Below, piece after piece: positions 33,993-42,186 of a DNA stretch of 55,024 nt (its first letter is position 1; every line of letters begins with the position of its first letter). The notes under the pieces are model-generated. The model was not told where the DNA came from and searched no databases. It worked only from the letters and a program-made list of their open reading frames with translations. This DNA is from Thermoplasmata archaeon. Its GTDB lineage: Archaea; Thermoplasmatota; Thermoplasmata; Lutacidiplasmatales; UBA184. The stretch is taken from contig JAJZYH010000010.1 of NCBI GenBank assembly GCA_021798195.1, forward strand, positions 1 through 55,024, in the 5' to 3' direction. A program made the position numbers and the translations under genes.

Positions 33993-34640
33993 ATGCAGCT
34001 CGAAGTGGTGAACGGCCTCGTCCCTTCGGTGCTCGCGACGCTCTCCCCGCAGGAGATGATCTACTGCGAGCACGGCATCATGCTCTACAAGGACACCACG
34101 GTGGGAGTGGGGCGGAAGTCGGTCAGTGGAGGGGGTCTCCTCCAGGGGGTCGAGAGGGTCACGGTGGGCGGGATCCCGTTCTTCCTCACCGAGTTCCAGG
34201 GGCCGGGGAACGTGGCGTTCTCCCGGGACGGGGTGGGGGAGGTCCGGGTGCTGGAGGTGGGCCCCAACGAGGAGATCGACGTGCGCGAGGGCTCGCTCCT
34301 CTGCGCCGAGGGAACCCTGGGCTACGGGATGCACTACGTCCACGGGACCCATCGGCCGGGTCGGATGGTGGGCTTCTGGATGGACCGGCTGAAGGGCCCC
34401 GGGAAGCTCGCCCTGCACGGGTACGGGAACGTGATCTCCATGAGCCTCGCCCCCCGGGAGGTCATCACGTGCGACATGGGGGCCCTCCTGTACAAGAGCT
34501 CCACCGTGGAGGCGAAGACCGTGAACCTTCCGTTCGGCGGCGGCCTCTTCGGGAAGCTCGAGGCGTTCGAGGTGCTGGACCTCGTGGGCCCCGGGAAGGT
34601 GGCGCTCCAGAGCGTGGATCCCCACCAGCCCCACTACTGA
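33993..34640 (+). CDS. AIM24-family protein, paralogue 1
   Basis: A 215-residue protein of the AIM24/TIGR00266 family, a beta-rich domain known to form trimers; yeast AIM24 acts in mitochondrial membrane organisation, and the prokaryotic role is unknown. Repeated blocks are visible: GPGNVAFSRDGVGEVRVLEV, then NEEIDVREGSLL, then a glycine-rich DRLKGPGKLALHGYGNVISMSL. There is no signal peptide or membrane span. It starts a four-gene run with the zinc ribbon and two paralogues. ATG 33993 is chosen over the longer frame from 33963, which overlaps the promoter. Confidence 0.85.
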   Translation: MQLEVVNGLVPSVLATLSPQEMIYCEHGIMLYKDTTVGVGRKSVSGGGLLQGVERVTVGGIPFFLTEFQGPGNVAFSRDGVGEVRVLEVGPNEEIDVREGSLLCAEGTLGYGMHYVHGTHRPGRMVGFWMDRLKGPGKLALHGYGNVISMSLAPREVITCDMGALLYKSSTVEAKTVNLPFGGGLFGKLEAFEVLDLVGPGKVALQSVDPHQPHY

Positions 34641-34670
34641 AGGAAGGAAGTCGGCGAGGAGGAGAGAACC

Positions 34671-34847
34671 ATGCCCATCCCAGAAGAGTTCGTGAAGAAG
34701 CGCACCGAGGTGACCATCAGCCGGGCCTCCCTGAAGGAGATGAACTGCCGCAGCTGCGGGGCGCGGATCGGTCCGGAGAACATCCAGAACGGCTATGCCA
34801 AGTGCCCGTACTGCGGGAGCGGCTATACCTTGAGCGCCGAGGGATAG
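34671..34847 (+). CDS. 58-residue zinc-ribbon protein in the AIM24 cluster
   Basis: A short protein with Cys26-x2-Cys29 (NCRSCGARIG) and Cys45-x2-Cys48 (KCPYCGSGY), the four ligands of a zinc ribbon. The first 24 residues are charged (PIPEEFVKKRTEVTISRASL). It has GAGGAGGAGAG just before its ATG, sits 30 bases after paralogue 1 and 10 bases before paralogue 2, and has codon use like theirs, so I take it as a true gene and a likely partner of the AIM24 proteins. It is too short to be caught easily by gene finders. Confidence 0.82.
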   Translation: MPIPEEFVKKRTEVTISRASLKEMNCRSCGARIGPENIQNGYAKCPYCGSGYTLSAEG

Positions 34848-34857
34848 GGGGACCACT

Positions 34858-35508
34858 GTGAAAGCCGATACCGTCGGGACCATCACGCCGGCCATCCTGG
34901 TGACGCTGAACCCGGGGGAGAGGATCCTCACGCCCCACGGGCTCATGCTCTACAAGGAACCCAACGTCAAGCTCAACCGGAAGACCTTGAAGTCCCTGGG
35001 AGTGGGGATGTCCGACCTCATGGCCTACTCCGCAATGGGCGCCAAGGAGGAGGAGTACTTCCTCGTGGAGTTCGAGGGCCCCGGGAACGTGACCCTCTCC
35101 CGGGACAAGGGAGGGGAAGCGCGGATCCTCCCCCTCGCCCCCGGGCAGACCGTCCAGGTGGCCCAGGGCCATCTGGTGGGACTGGAGCCCACGGTGCGCT
35201 ACTCCCCGGTGCTCGTGGCGCGCTACCAGAACCCCCTCAACCCCAACGAGGTGCAGATGCTCTGGGCCGACCGTCTCACGGGTCCCGGCACCATCATCCT
35301 CCAGGGGCATGGGAACGTCCTGAGCTTCAACCTCCAGCCGGGGGAGTCCATGCGGACTTCGGTGCCGGCCTTCCTCCTCGCGTCCCAGACGGTGGGGATC
35401 CAGGTCCAGACGCAGTTCCCCCCGAACCCCACGGGGATCGTCACCCGGCCGCTGACGCAGGCCTACCTCTTCGGGCCCGGGACCGTGATGCTGCAGAGCG
35501 GGACTTAG
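34858..35508 (+). CDS. AIM24-family protein, paralogue 2
   Basis: A 216-residue second copy, the most diverged. It keeps the family blocks FEGPGNVTLSRDKGGEARILPL and DRLTGPGTIILQGHGNVLSFNLQPGE, but lacks the NETVDV-type acidic turn, with GQTVQV in its place, and has a different C-terminus. GTG start 10 bases after the zinc-ribbon stop. The divergence suggests a separate role or a distinct position in a mixed oligomer. Confidence 0.83.
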   Translation: MKADTVGTITPAILVTLNPGERILTPHGLMLYKEPNVKLNRKTLKSLGVGMSDLMAYSAMGAKEEEYFLVEFEGPGNVTLSRDKGGEARILPLAPGQTVQVAQGHLVGLEPTVRYSPVLVARYQNPLNPNEVQMLWADRLTGPGTIILQGHGNVLSFNLQPGESMRTSVPAFLLASQTVGIQVQTQFPPNPTGIVTRPLTQAYLFGPGTVMLQSGT

Positions 35509-35526
35509 GAGGGGAGGGATCGGACC

Positions 35527-36180
35527 GTGAAGATCGATGTGCAGGGGGACTACATCCCCATCGCGCTGGCCCAGCTCGCCCCCGGCGAGGAGATCTACTG
35601 CGAGAGCGGCCTCGACGTGTACATGGACCCCACCATCCGGCCGCAGGTCCGGGCGCTCACGCAGGGAGGCGTGAGCGGCGTGGTCCGCCGGATGATGGGA
35701 GGCATCCCATTCCACATGCTCACCTTCACGGGCCCCGGGTGGGTCGCGTTCAGCCGGTTCCGCCCCGGGGAGGTGCGGGTGCTGGAACTCTCCCCCAACG
35801 AGACGGTGGACGTGGCCGAGCACTCGCTCCTCCTCGCCACGGGGAGCGTCCGCTACGACGTGCAGTACGTGGGGGGGACCGGGCGCGTCGGGCGCATGAT
35901 GGGCTTCTTCCTGGACCGCCTCACGGGACCGGGAACCATCGCCGTCCACGGCCACGGGAACATCCTCGCCTTCACGTTGCAGCCGGGGGAGACCATGCAG
36001 ATCGACCACGGGGCGCTCCTCCTGAAGGACGCGTCGGTGCAGGTGCAGTCGTTCAACCAGCCGCTGGGCGGAGGGCTCGCGGGCCATGCCATGAGCTTCG
36101 AGGCCCTCCACGTGCAGGGTCCGGGCCGGGTCCTCCTGCAGACCCTGGACCCCACCCAGGCGATGGCCACCACCAAGTGA
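35527..36180 (+). CDS. AIM24-family protein, paralogue 3
   Basis: A 217-residue third copy, closer to paralogue 1: FTGPGWVAFSRFRPGEVRVLEL, PNETVDVAEHSLL and DRLTGPGTIAVHGHGNILAF are near matches, and both keep a Gly-rich GGGL stretch near residue 190. GTG start 18 bases after paralogue 2, with GGAGGGA upstream. Three adjacent copies show tandem duplication followed by divergence, and the spacing implies one transcript. Confidence 0.85.
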   Translation: MKIDVQGDYIPIALAQLAPGEEIYCESGLDVYMDPTIRPQVRALTQGGVSGVVRRMMGGIPFHMLTFTGPGWVAFSRFRPGEVRVLELSPNETVDVAEHSLLLATGSVRYDVQYVGGTGRVGRMMGFFLDRLTGPGTIAVHGHGNILAFTLQPGETMQIDHGALLLKDASVQVQSFNQPLGGGLAGHAMSFEALHVQGPGRVLLQTLDPTQAMATTK

Positions 36181-36222
36181 CCCGGCCCGTGCGTGGGCCC
36201 CCGAGGGAACCCGGCGCCCGGA

Positions 36223-36239
36223 GACGGGTCCGACCCGTC
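36223..36239. terminator. Hairpin downstream of the AIM24 operon
   Basis: GACGGGT-CCG-ACCCGTC, a perfect 7-bp stem 43 bases after the last AIM24 stop. A second near-perfect palindrome (GTCTTCCCCGGGAAGAC) follows at 36331-36347. Both lie between convergent genes; no T-run follows, so a termination role is tentative. Confidence 0.35.
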
Positions 36240-36389
36240 CCGTGCAGCGAGACCCGCACGACCCCGGCAGCGGCACACCTCCCTTCCGGCTCGGCGGTGG
36301 ACGGCGAGCTTTGGTCCCACCGTGCGTCGGGTCTTCCCCGGGAAGACACAGGGCGTGGTGCATCGGCACGGAGCCCCACGGGGCCCCGG

Positions 36390-36977
36390 TCATTCCGTGG
36401 GGCTCGAGAAGAGCGTGGTCTGCCTCAGCCGCCGGGATGGGTCGCCCGGCCGGCGTGGCAGGGGATAGATGCCCTCGTGGCGCAAGAGCCATCTCTTGCG
36501 CCAGAGGCCCATCCCGAATCCGGTGAGGCTACGGTCGGATCCCACCAGGCGGTGGCATGGGACGATGATGGGGATGGGGTTCTGCCGGGCCGCGCCCCCC
36601 ACGGCGCGGGCCGCCCCGGGCCGCCCGATCCGCTTCGCCACGTCCCCGTACGTCCGGTAGGATCCGAAGGGGATCCGGGCGAGTTCCGCCCAGACCTTCT
36701 GGGCGAAGGGGCCTCCCGAGGGGAAGGTGAGGGTCACGTGGAACTCCTTAAGCTCCCCCCGGAAGTAGCGGGTCAGCTGGTCGGGGGGGGAATCCCGGGG
36801 GAAGGGGGGACGCTCCACCCGGCCGGGGACCACAAAGCCGGACTGGTGGATCCCGCGTTCCCGGAGATCCACGAATGCGACCTCCTCATCGCGGTAGCCC
36901 ATTCGGAACACCCCGAGGGGCGTGGGGACGTCGGCACCTTGGAAACCCGAGAGATCGAAGGAGAGGGAGGCCTCCAT
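36390..36977 (-). CDS. ogt: Methylated-DNA-protein cysteine methyltransferase
   Basis: A 195-residue suicide repair protein that takes O6-alkyl groups from guanine onto one cysteine. The acceptor is Cys141 in IIVPCHRLVG, and the DNA-binding helix-turn-helix includes FGSYRTYGDVAKRIG with the arginine finger in GAARAVGGAARQNP. The N-terminal domain is divergent, as usual. A GGAGGAA site precedes ATG 36977, and a GTTTAAGG element near 37012-37020 lies further upstream. Divergent from birA. Confidence 0.94.
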   Translation of the reverse strand: MEASLSFDLSGFQGADVPTPLGVFRMGYRDEEVAFVDLRERGIHQSGFVVPGRVERPPFPRDSPPDQLTRYFRGELKEFHVTLTFPSGGPFAQKVWAELARIPFGSYRTYGDVAKRIGRPGAARAVGGAARQNPIPIIVPCHRLVGSDRSLTGFGMGLWRKRWLLRHEGIYPLPRRPGDPSRRLRQTTLFSSPTE

Positions 36978-37057
36978 GCTACGATTCCTCCCGGAAGCGG
37001 GAAGCCCCCAAACCCCTTAAACCAATGCGGCCCTTGATGCAGGGACGGCGAGGTCTC

Positions 37058-37801
37058 GTGCCCCCGCGATTGTTCTACGATCAGGTCGCATCGACCCAGA
37101 TGGTGGCCCTCTCCCTGGCCCACGAAGGGGCCGGCCACGGTACCGCGGTGGTCTCCGAGATGCAGGTGCAGGGGCGGGGTCGCGAGGGGCGGACCTGGAT
37201 ATCCCCCCGCGGAGGGGCGTACGCCTCCATGGTCCTGCATCCCCGCTGGCAGGGTCTCCCCCTCCTCTCGATGGCCGTGGGGGCGGAGCTTGCGGTCCGC
37301 CTGGGAGCCTGGTCACGGGAGACCCTCCAGATCAAGTGGCCCAATGACCTCGTGGTTCCCCGGGAGCGATCCCCCACGGGATACGCCAAGGTGGGAGGGA
37401 TCCTCACCGATGTCGTCTCGGAGGACCCGGAGGCCCCCCTCGTGGTGGTGGGAGTGGGGATCAACGTCCGGCCGGACCGGGCGGCGTTCCCCCCGGACAT
37501 GGAGGGCCGGGTGACCTTCCTCTGGGACCTGGGGGATGGCTCATATGCCCCCTCCGATGTGGTGGAAGCCGCCCTGGAGGCCATCCTGGTGGCTGCCCGG
37601 CGGGTCCGGGAAGAGACCGGCCGCCGGTGGGTCCTGGGGGAAGTGGAAAGGCGTCTCTGGGGTCGGGGCCGACGGTTCATGTCCGAGAAGGGAGAGGGGG
37701 TCCTGGAGGGGATCAGCGTGTTCGGGGAAGCGAGGCTCAAGACCCCGAAGGGGGAAGAGGTCTGCATCGGGGAAGGGGAACTCCTTCCCCAGGGCCCATG
37801 A
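37058..37801 (+). CDS. birA: Biotin--protein ligase (monofunctional)
   Basis: A 247-residue ligase that activates biotin with ATP and attaches it to the carrier lysine. GRGREGRTW (39-47) is the biotinyl-AMP loop and KWPNDL (93-98) the substrate-binding segment; there is no N-terminal DNA-binding domain. The GTG at 58 bases into the line is preferred because it yields the family N-terminus PPRLFYDQVAST and lies 40 bases from the TTAAA element; ATG 37025 and ATG 37037 are alternatives. Its stop overlaps the carboxyltransferase ATG (ATGA), and its substrate gene lies 3 kb downstream. Confidence 0.9.
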   Translation: MPPRLFYDQVASTQMVALSLAHEGAGHGTAVVSEMQVQGRGREGRTWISPRGGAYASMVLHPRWQGLPLLSMAVGAELAVRLGAWSRETLQIKWPNDLVVPRERSPTGYAKVGGILTDVVSEDPEAPLVVVGVGINVRPDRAAFPPDMEGRVTFLWDLGDGSYAPSDVVEAALEAILVAARRVREETGRRWVLGEVERRLWGRGRRFMSEKGEGVLEGISVFGEARLKTPKGEEVCIGEGELLPQGP

Positions 37802-39435
37802 CCGCCCCTCCGGCGCCGGCCCCCGGGCCGGCGCCCGATGGGCCGGTGCCGGGGACCCCGGGCCGCGCCCGGTCCCGGGAGCCTCCGCCCTCCCCCCGGG
37901 AACGGCTGGAACGCGCCCGCCAGAGGGCGCGGGAAGGGGGAGGGGCGGAGCGGCAGGCCCGGCTCCGGGCCCAGGGAAAGCTGCCGGCGCACGACCGGCT
38001 GGAGGCGCTTTTCGACCCCGGTTCCTTCGTGGAGATCGACACGTTCGTCACCCACCGGACCGAGTCCTTCGGGATGGGGGAGAAGAGGATACCGGGGGAC
38101 GGCGTGGTGACCGGCTGGGGCCGCATCGACGGGCGGCCGGTGGCCGCCTTCGCCCAGGACCCCACGGTGTTCGGGGGCGCCCTGGGGGAGGCCCATGCGG
38201 AGAAGATCGTGAAGATCATGGAGGTGGCGGCCCGGACCGGGATCCCCCTGGTGGGGCTCAACGACTCCGGGGGCGCGCGGATCCAGGAAGGGGTGGTCTC
38301 CCTGGGAGGCTACGGGGAGGTGTTCCACCGGAACGTCCGGTACTCGGGGGTGATCCCCCAGATCTCGGTGATCCTGGGCGCCTGCGCGGGGGGCGCCGTC
38401 TACTCCCCCGCCATGACCGATTTCGTCATCATGGTCCGGGGAGGGAGCCAGATGTTCATCACGGGCCCGGACGTGATCCGCGCCGTGACGGGTGAGGACG
38501 TGACCTTCGAGGCCCTGGGGGGGGCCGAGACCCACAGCACCTTGAGCGGCGTGGCGCACCTGGTGGCCGAGAGCGAGCGGGAAGCGCTGGTCCTGGCCCG
38601 CCGGCTCCTCTCCTACCTTCCGGGGAACAATTTGGAGGAACCTCCGCCCGCCCCACCGGTGGCCGCGGACGAGGCGCGGGCGGAGGAACTGGAGCGGCTG
38701 GTCCCGTCGGACCCGAACCAGCCGTACGACATCCGGGAGGTCCTGGAGCGGGTCCTCGACCCCGGGAGCCTCCTGGAGATCTTCCCCAACTGGGGGGCGA
38801 ACCTCATCACCGCGTTCGCCCGCCTGGGCGGGCACTCGGTGGGCGTGGTGGCGAACCAGCCCAAGGTGCTCGCGGGGACCCTCGACATCGCGGCATCGGA
38901 GAAGGGGGCCCGGTTCGTCCGGACCTGCGACGCCTTCAACGTCCCCCTGGTCACGTTCGTCGACGTCCCGGGCTTCTTGCCCGGCACGCAGCAGGAGTAC
39001 GGGGGGATCATCCGGCACGGGGCGAAGCTCCTCTTCGCCTATAGCGAGGCCACGGTGCCCAAGCTCACGGTGATCCCCCGGAAGGCCTACGGAGGCGCCT
39101 ACGTGGTGATGTGCTCCAAGCACATCGGGGGGGACTACAACGTGGGATGGCCCCAGGCGGAGATCGCCGTGATGGGGGCCGAGGGGGCGGTGAACATCCT
39201 CTTCCGGCGGGAGATTGCGGCGGCGCCGGCCGCGGAACGGGAGGCCACGCGCCGGAAGTACGTGCAGGAGTACTCCCGGGAGTTCCTGAACCCCTACCTC
39301 GCCAGCGAGCGCGGCTATCTCGACGACGTCATCGCGCCCCGGGAGACCCGGGGCCGGCTCCTGGAGGCGCTCGCGCTCTTCCGGGCGAAGCGGGAGGAGC
39401 GCCCCCCCAAGAAGCACGGGAACATCCCCCTATGA
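37798..39435 (+). CDS. Acyl-CoA carboxyltransferase (12S/MmdA/PccB type)
   Basis: A 545-residue biotin-dependent carboxyltransferase acting on propionyl- or methylmalonyl-CoA. The two crotonase-fold halves are recognisable: N-terminal GLNDSGGARIQEGVVSLGGYG near 158-178 and C-terminal PGFLPGTQQEYGGIIRHGAKLL near 395-416. The end PPKKHGNIPL is the typical family terminus. A Pro-rich 35-residue leader precedes the domain. It follows birA with a 4-base overlap and precedes the 5S-like gene by 28 bases. The same family serves carboxylases, decarboxylases and transcarboxylases. Confidence 0.93.
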   Translation: MTAPPAPAPGPAPDGPVPGTPGRARSREPPPSPRERLERARQRAREGGGAERQARLRAQGKLPAHDRLEALFDPGSFVEIDTFVTHRTESFGMGEKRIPGDGVVTGWGRIDGRPVAAFAQDPTVFGGALGEAHAEKIVKIMEVAARTGIPLVGLNDSGGARIQEGVVSLGGYGEVFHRNVRYSGVIPQISVILGACAGGAVYSPAMTDFVIMVRGGSQMFITGPDVIRAVTGEDVTFEALGGAETHSTLSGVAHLVAESEREALVLARRLLSYLPGNNLEEPPPAPPVAADEARAEELERLVPSDPNQPYDIREVLERVLDPGSLLEIFPNWGANLITAFARLGGHSVGVVANQPKVLAGTLDIAASEKGARFVRTCDAFNVPLVTFVDVPGFLPGTQQEYGGIIRHGAKLLFAYSEATVPKLTVIPRKAYGGAYVVMCSKHIGGDYNVGWPQAEIAVMGAEGAVNILFRREIAAAPAAEREATRRKYVQEYSREFLNPYLASERGYLDDVIAPRETRGRLLEALALFRAKREERPPKKHGNIPL

Positions 39436-39463
39436 TCCGAGGGCGGGGGAGGGACAAGGGCCC

Positions 39464-41005
39464 ATGGTGAAGGTCACCGAGACCGTCCTGCGGGACGGGC
39501 ATCAGTCGCTCATCGCCACCCGGATGCGGACCCGGCACATGCTCCCCGCGGTGGAGGAACTGGATCAGGTGGGGTACCGCTCCCTGGAGGTCTGGGGCGG
39601 GGCCACCTTCGACGTGGCCTACCGCTTCCTGCGGGAGGACCCCTGGGAACGTCTCCGGGAGATCAAGCGGCGGGCCCGACGCACCCCGCTCCAGATGCTC
39701 CTCCGGGGACAGAACCTGGTGGGCTACCGGCACTACCCCGACGACATCGTGGAGAGGTTCTGCGCCCGGGCGGCCCAGGAGGGAGTGGACATCTTCCGGA
39801 TCTTTGACGCCCTCAACGACGCGCGGAACATGGAGGTGGCCATCCGGGCGGTGAAGAGGGCCGGCGCGGTGGCGCAGGGGACCATCTGCTACACGGAGAG
39901 CCCCGTGCACACCCTGGATTCCTTCGTGGCGCTGGGGCGTACCCTGGCGGAGATGGGGGCCGACGAGCTCTGCCTCAAGGACATGGGCGGGTTCATGCCC
40001 CCCCACGCCGGCGCCGCCATCGTGGCCGCCCTTCGCAAGGAGGTGGGTCTCCCCCTCGCGGTGCACACCCATTCCTCGAGCGGCATGGCGCTCATGACCC
40101 TCTATGCCGTGGCGGAGGCGGGGGCCACCAGCGTGGACACCGCCTTGAGCCCCTTCGGCGGCGGCACCTCGCAACCCCCCACGGAGAGCGTGGTGGGGGG
40201 GCTCCGGTCCACCCCCTGGGCCACGGGGCTTCGGCTGGAGCCCCTCGCCCATCTCGCCGAGTACTTCCATGGCGTCCTGGAGCACTACCGGCCCATGCTG
40301 GAGTATCGATCCCTCATGGTGGACCCCCAGGTGCTCCTGCACCAGGTCCCCGGAGGGATGCTCTCGAACCTCCTGAGCCAGCTCAAGGAGCAGGACGCGC
40401 TGGGGCGGCTTCCCCAGGTCCTGGAGGAGATCCCCCGGGTGCGGGAGGACCTGGGGTTCCCTCCCCTGGTGACGCCCACCAGCCAGATCGTGGGCATCCA
40501 GGCGGTCTTCAACGTGCTCACGGGGGAACGGTACAAGGAGGTGACGCGGGAGGTCCGGGACTACATTCACGGGCTCTATGGTCGGCCCCCCGGACGCATC
40601 GACCCCACCCTCGCGGCGCGGGTCCTTGCGGGGGCCGCCCCCATCACCCAGCGCCCGGGAGCCCTCCTTCCGGCGGAATACGAGAAGGTGTCCGCCGACC
40701 TCCGTGCGTTCTACCCCGGGGCCCGGGAGGAGGAGGTGCTCTCCTTCGCCCTGTTCCCCCAGGTGTTCCGGGAGTACGTTTCCCAGCGGAGGAAAGGGGT
40801 GACCGCCGAGGGTCTCACCGCGGCGGCCCTGGGGATCCTCACCACGCTGCGACGGGCGTCCACGAGCGCGTCCCCGGGCCCGGCGCCCACCCCCGCGGCG
40901 GGCGACCTCCCGCCGCGGAGCGCGCCCAGCCTGTGGGCCCATGAGGGGCGCCGGATCCTCCAGGAACGGGGGCGGGGGTGGCATGCGGGTCCGCCTCACC
41001 GTTGA
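39464..41005 (+). CDS. Pyruvate/oxaloacetate carboxyltransferase (5S/PycB/OadA type)
   Basis: A 513-residue TIM-barrel carboxyltransferase that moves CO2 between biotin and pyruvate. ETVLRDGHQSLIATRM (6-21) carries the metal-binding aspartate, HTHSSSGMALMTLYA the histidine pair, and RIFDALNDARNM near 112 the substrate site. The C-terminal PycB conserved domain is present, but no biotinyl domain is attached; that is the next gene. The last 60 residues are Pro/Ala-rich. The biotin carrier start overlaps its 3' end by 23 bases. Confidence 0.93.
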   Translation: MVKVTETVLRDGHQSLIATRMRTRHMLPAVEELDQVGYRSLEVWGGATFDVAYRFLREDPWERLREIKRRARRTPLQMLLRGQNLVGYRHYPDDIVERFCARAAQEGVDIFRIFDALNDARNMEVAIRAVKRAGAVAQGTICYTESPVHTLDSFVALGRTLAEMGADELCLKDMGGFMPPHAGAAIVAALRKEVGLPLAVHTHSSSGMALMTLYAVAEAGATSVDTALSPFGGGTSQPPTESVVGGLRSTPWATGLRLEPLAHLAEYFHGVLEHYRPMLEYRSLMVDPQVLLHQVPGGMLSNLLSQLKEQDALGRLPQVLEEIPRVREDLGFPPLVTPTSQIVGIQAVFNVLTGERYKEVTREVRDYIHGLYGRPPGRIDPTLAARVLAGAAPITQRPGALLPAEYEKVSADLRAFYPGAREEEVLSFALFPQVFREYVSQRRKGVTAEGLTAAALGILTTLRRASTSASPGPAPTPAAGDLPPRSAPSLWAHEGRRILQERGRGWHAGPPHR

Positions 41006-41564
41006 CGGAACCCCTCGCGAGGTGGATGTGGACCTCGCGGGAGGCGTGGTCCGGATGGATGGGGCGTCCCTGCCGTTCCGTGTGGTGGAGACCCGGGGGA
41101 AGAGGGCGGAACTGGAACTCGACGGCATCCCGGTCACGGTGGAAGGCTGGGAACCCCCGGAAGGTCCCGGCGAGCCGTTCCCGGTGATCGTGGACAGGGA
41201 ACAGTACCGGGTGGAGCTCCTCTCCCTGGAAGGAACGGGGACCGACGGGATCCGGCCCGCGCCCGCCGCCCCCTCCGCACCGGAGGCGCGGCCGGTCCCG
41301 ACGTCCTCACCCGCCTCCTCGTCCCAGGGGGGGGTGCCGGTCCGCCCCCCGATGCCGGGGAAGGTCCTCGAGGTGCGGGTACACGAGGGAGACAAGGTCG
41401 TGCGGGGGCAGCCCCTTCTGGTCCTGGAGGCCATGAAGATGCGCAACGAGGTGGTGAGCCCGGCGGACGGGCTCGTCCGCGCGCTGCGGGCCGCTCCGGG
41501 CCTCTCGGTCAAGGCGAAGGAAATCCTCCTCCGCATCGAGCCTGAGGGAACCCGCCCGGGGTGA
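40983..41564 (+). CDS. Biotin carboxyl carrier protein
   Basis: A 193-residue carrier. The N-terminal half resembles the barrel that docks carriers onto carboxyltransferases; a Pro/Ala/Ser linker follows (about 90-118), then a biotinyl domain with the biotin-accepting lysine at Lys152 in LEAMKMRNEV. ATG 40983 lies inside the end of the preceding gene, and a purine-rich GGGGGTGG precedes it. It is the obvious substrate of birA and can serve both carboxyltransferases. Confidence 0.93.
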   Translation: MRVRLTVDGTPREVDVDLAGGVVRMDGASLPFRVVETRGKRAELELDGIPVTVEGWEPPEGPGEPFPVIVDREQYRVELLSLEGTGTDGIRPAPAAPSAPEARPVPTSSPASSSQGGVPVRPPMPGKVLEVRVHEGDKVVRGQPLLVLEAMKMRNEVVSPADGLVRALRAAPGLSVKAKEILLRIEPEGTRPG

Positions 41565-41581
41565 GCCACCGGCCGCGGGGC

Positions 41582-41998
41582 TCACCGGGGATCCGGATGG
41601 CCCGGGGGAGGGGTGGTGGGACCCCCGCAGACCGGACAGATGCGGTACTGCGCTCCGATGATCCTCCGGCACGTGGCGCACGTCTGCCAGTCCTGGTTCG
41701 CCACGAGGGGTCGGGAAGGGTCCCAGAGGGCAGGGGAAGGGGGAGCCGGTCCAGTCTCCCCCGGTTGGGATGTGCCCCCGACGTCCCGGGTACGCCCCGT
41801 CCGCGCCGAGCCCGCGATGAGACCGATCCCCACGGCGCCGAGGAGGGCCCAGAAGAGAAGGGTCGGGACCGGCGACAGAGGCAATCGGGAGAGGACCGGC
41901 TCCCAGGGGGCCCCGGGAAGGGATCCCATCGCCCCGGATCCTCCGAGGATGGACAATAGCAGGAGGACTGCACCGGTTGCCATCCCTCCCCGATGCAT
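41582..41998 (-). CDS. Membrane-anchored zinc-ribbon protein
   Basis: A 138-residue protein with two hydrophobic segments near the N-terminus (about 6-23 and 44-62), a Pro/Gly linker and a C-terminal ribbon with CATCRRII and CPVCGG. The ribbon should face the cytoplasm. The family is not recognised. ATG 41998 lies about 29 bases from a minus-strand TATA-like TCTAATACC, so the longer frame from 42013 is not needed. It converges on the biotin carrier gene. Confidence 0.6.
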   Translation of the reverse strand: MHRGGMATGAVLLLLSILGGSGAMGSLPGAPWEPVLSRLPLSPVPTLLFWALLGAVGIGLIAGSARTGRTRDVGGTSQPGETGPAPPSPALWDPSRPLVANQDWQTCATCRRIIGAQYRICPVCGGPTTPPPGHPDPR

Positions 41999-42152
41999 GG
42001 CGTGGGCGCGCACGCGGGCCGGGTATTAGACCGTAGGGGAAGGGGGAGGAGGACCGCCGTCCCCGGTCGGGAGCCGGGACATGGGGGGCAAAGGGGGGAG
42101 GTGGACCGGGGAGCCAAGGCTTGGGAGCACAGCCACGAAGTTCACCACGGTG

Positions 42153-42160
42153 GTTATAAG
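42153..42160 (+). promoter_or_regulatory. TATA box of rtcB
   Basis: GTTATAAG is centred about 30 bases before ATG 42187, implying a nearly leaderless transcript. The short palindrome ACCACGGTGGT directly precedes it. Confidence 0.65.
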
Positions 42161-42186
42161 GCGGGCCTTCTCCGACATCCGAGCCC

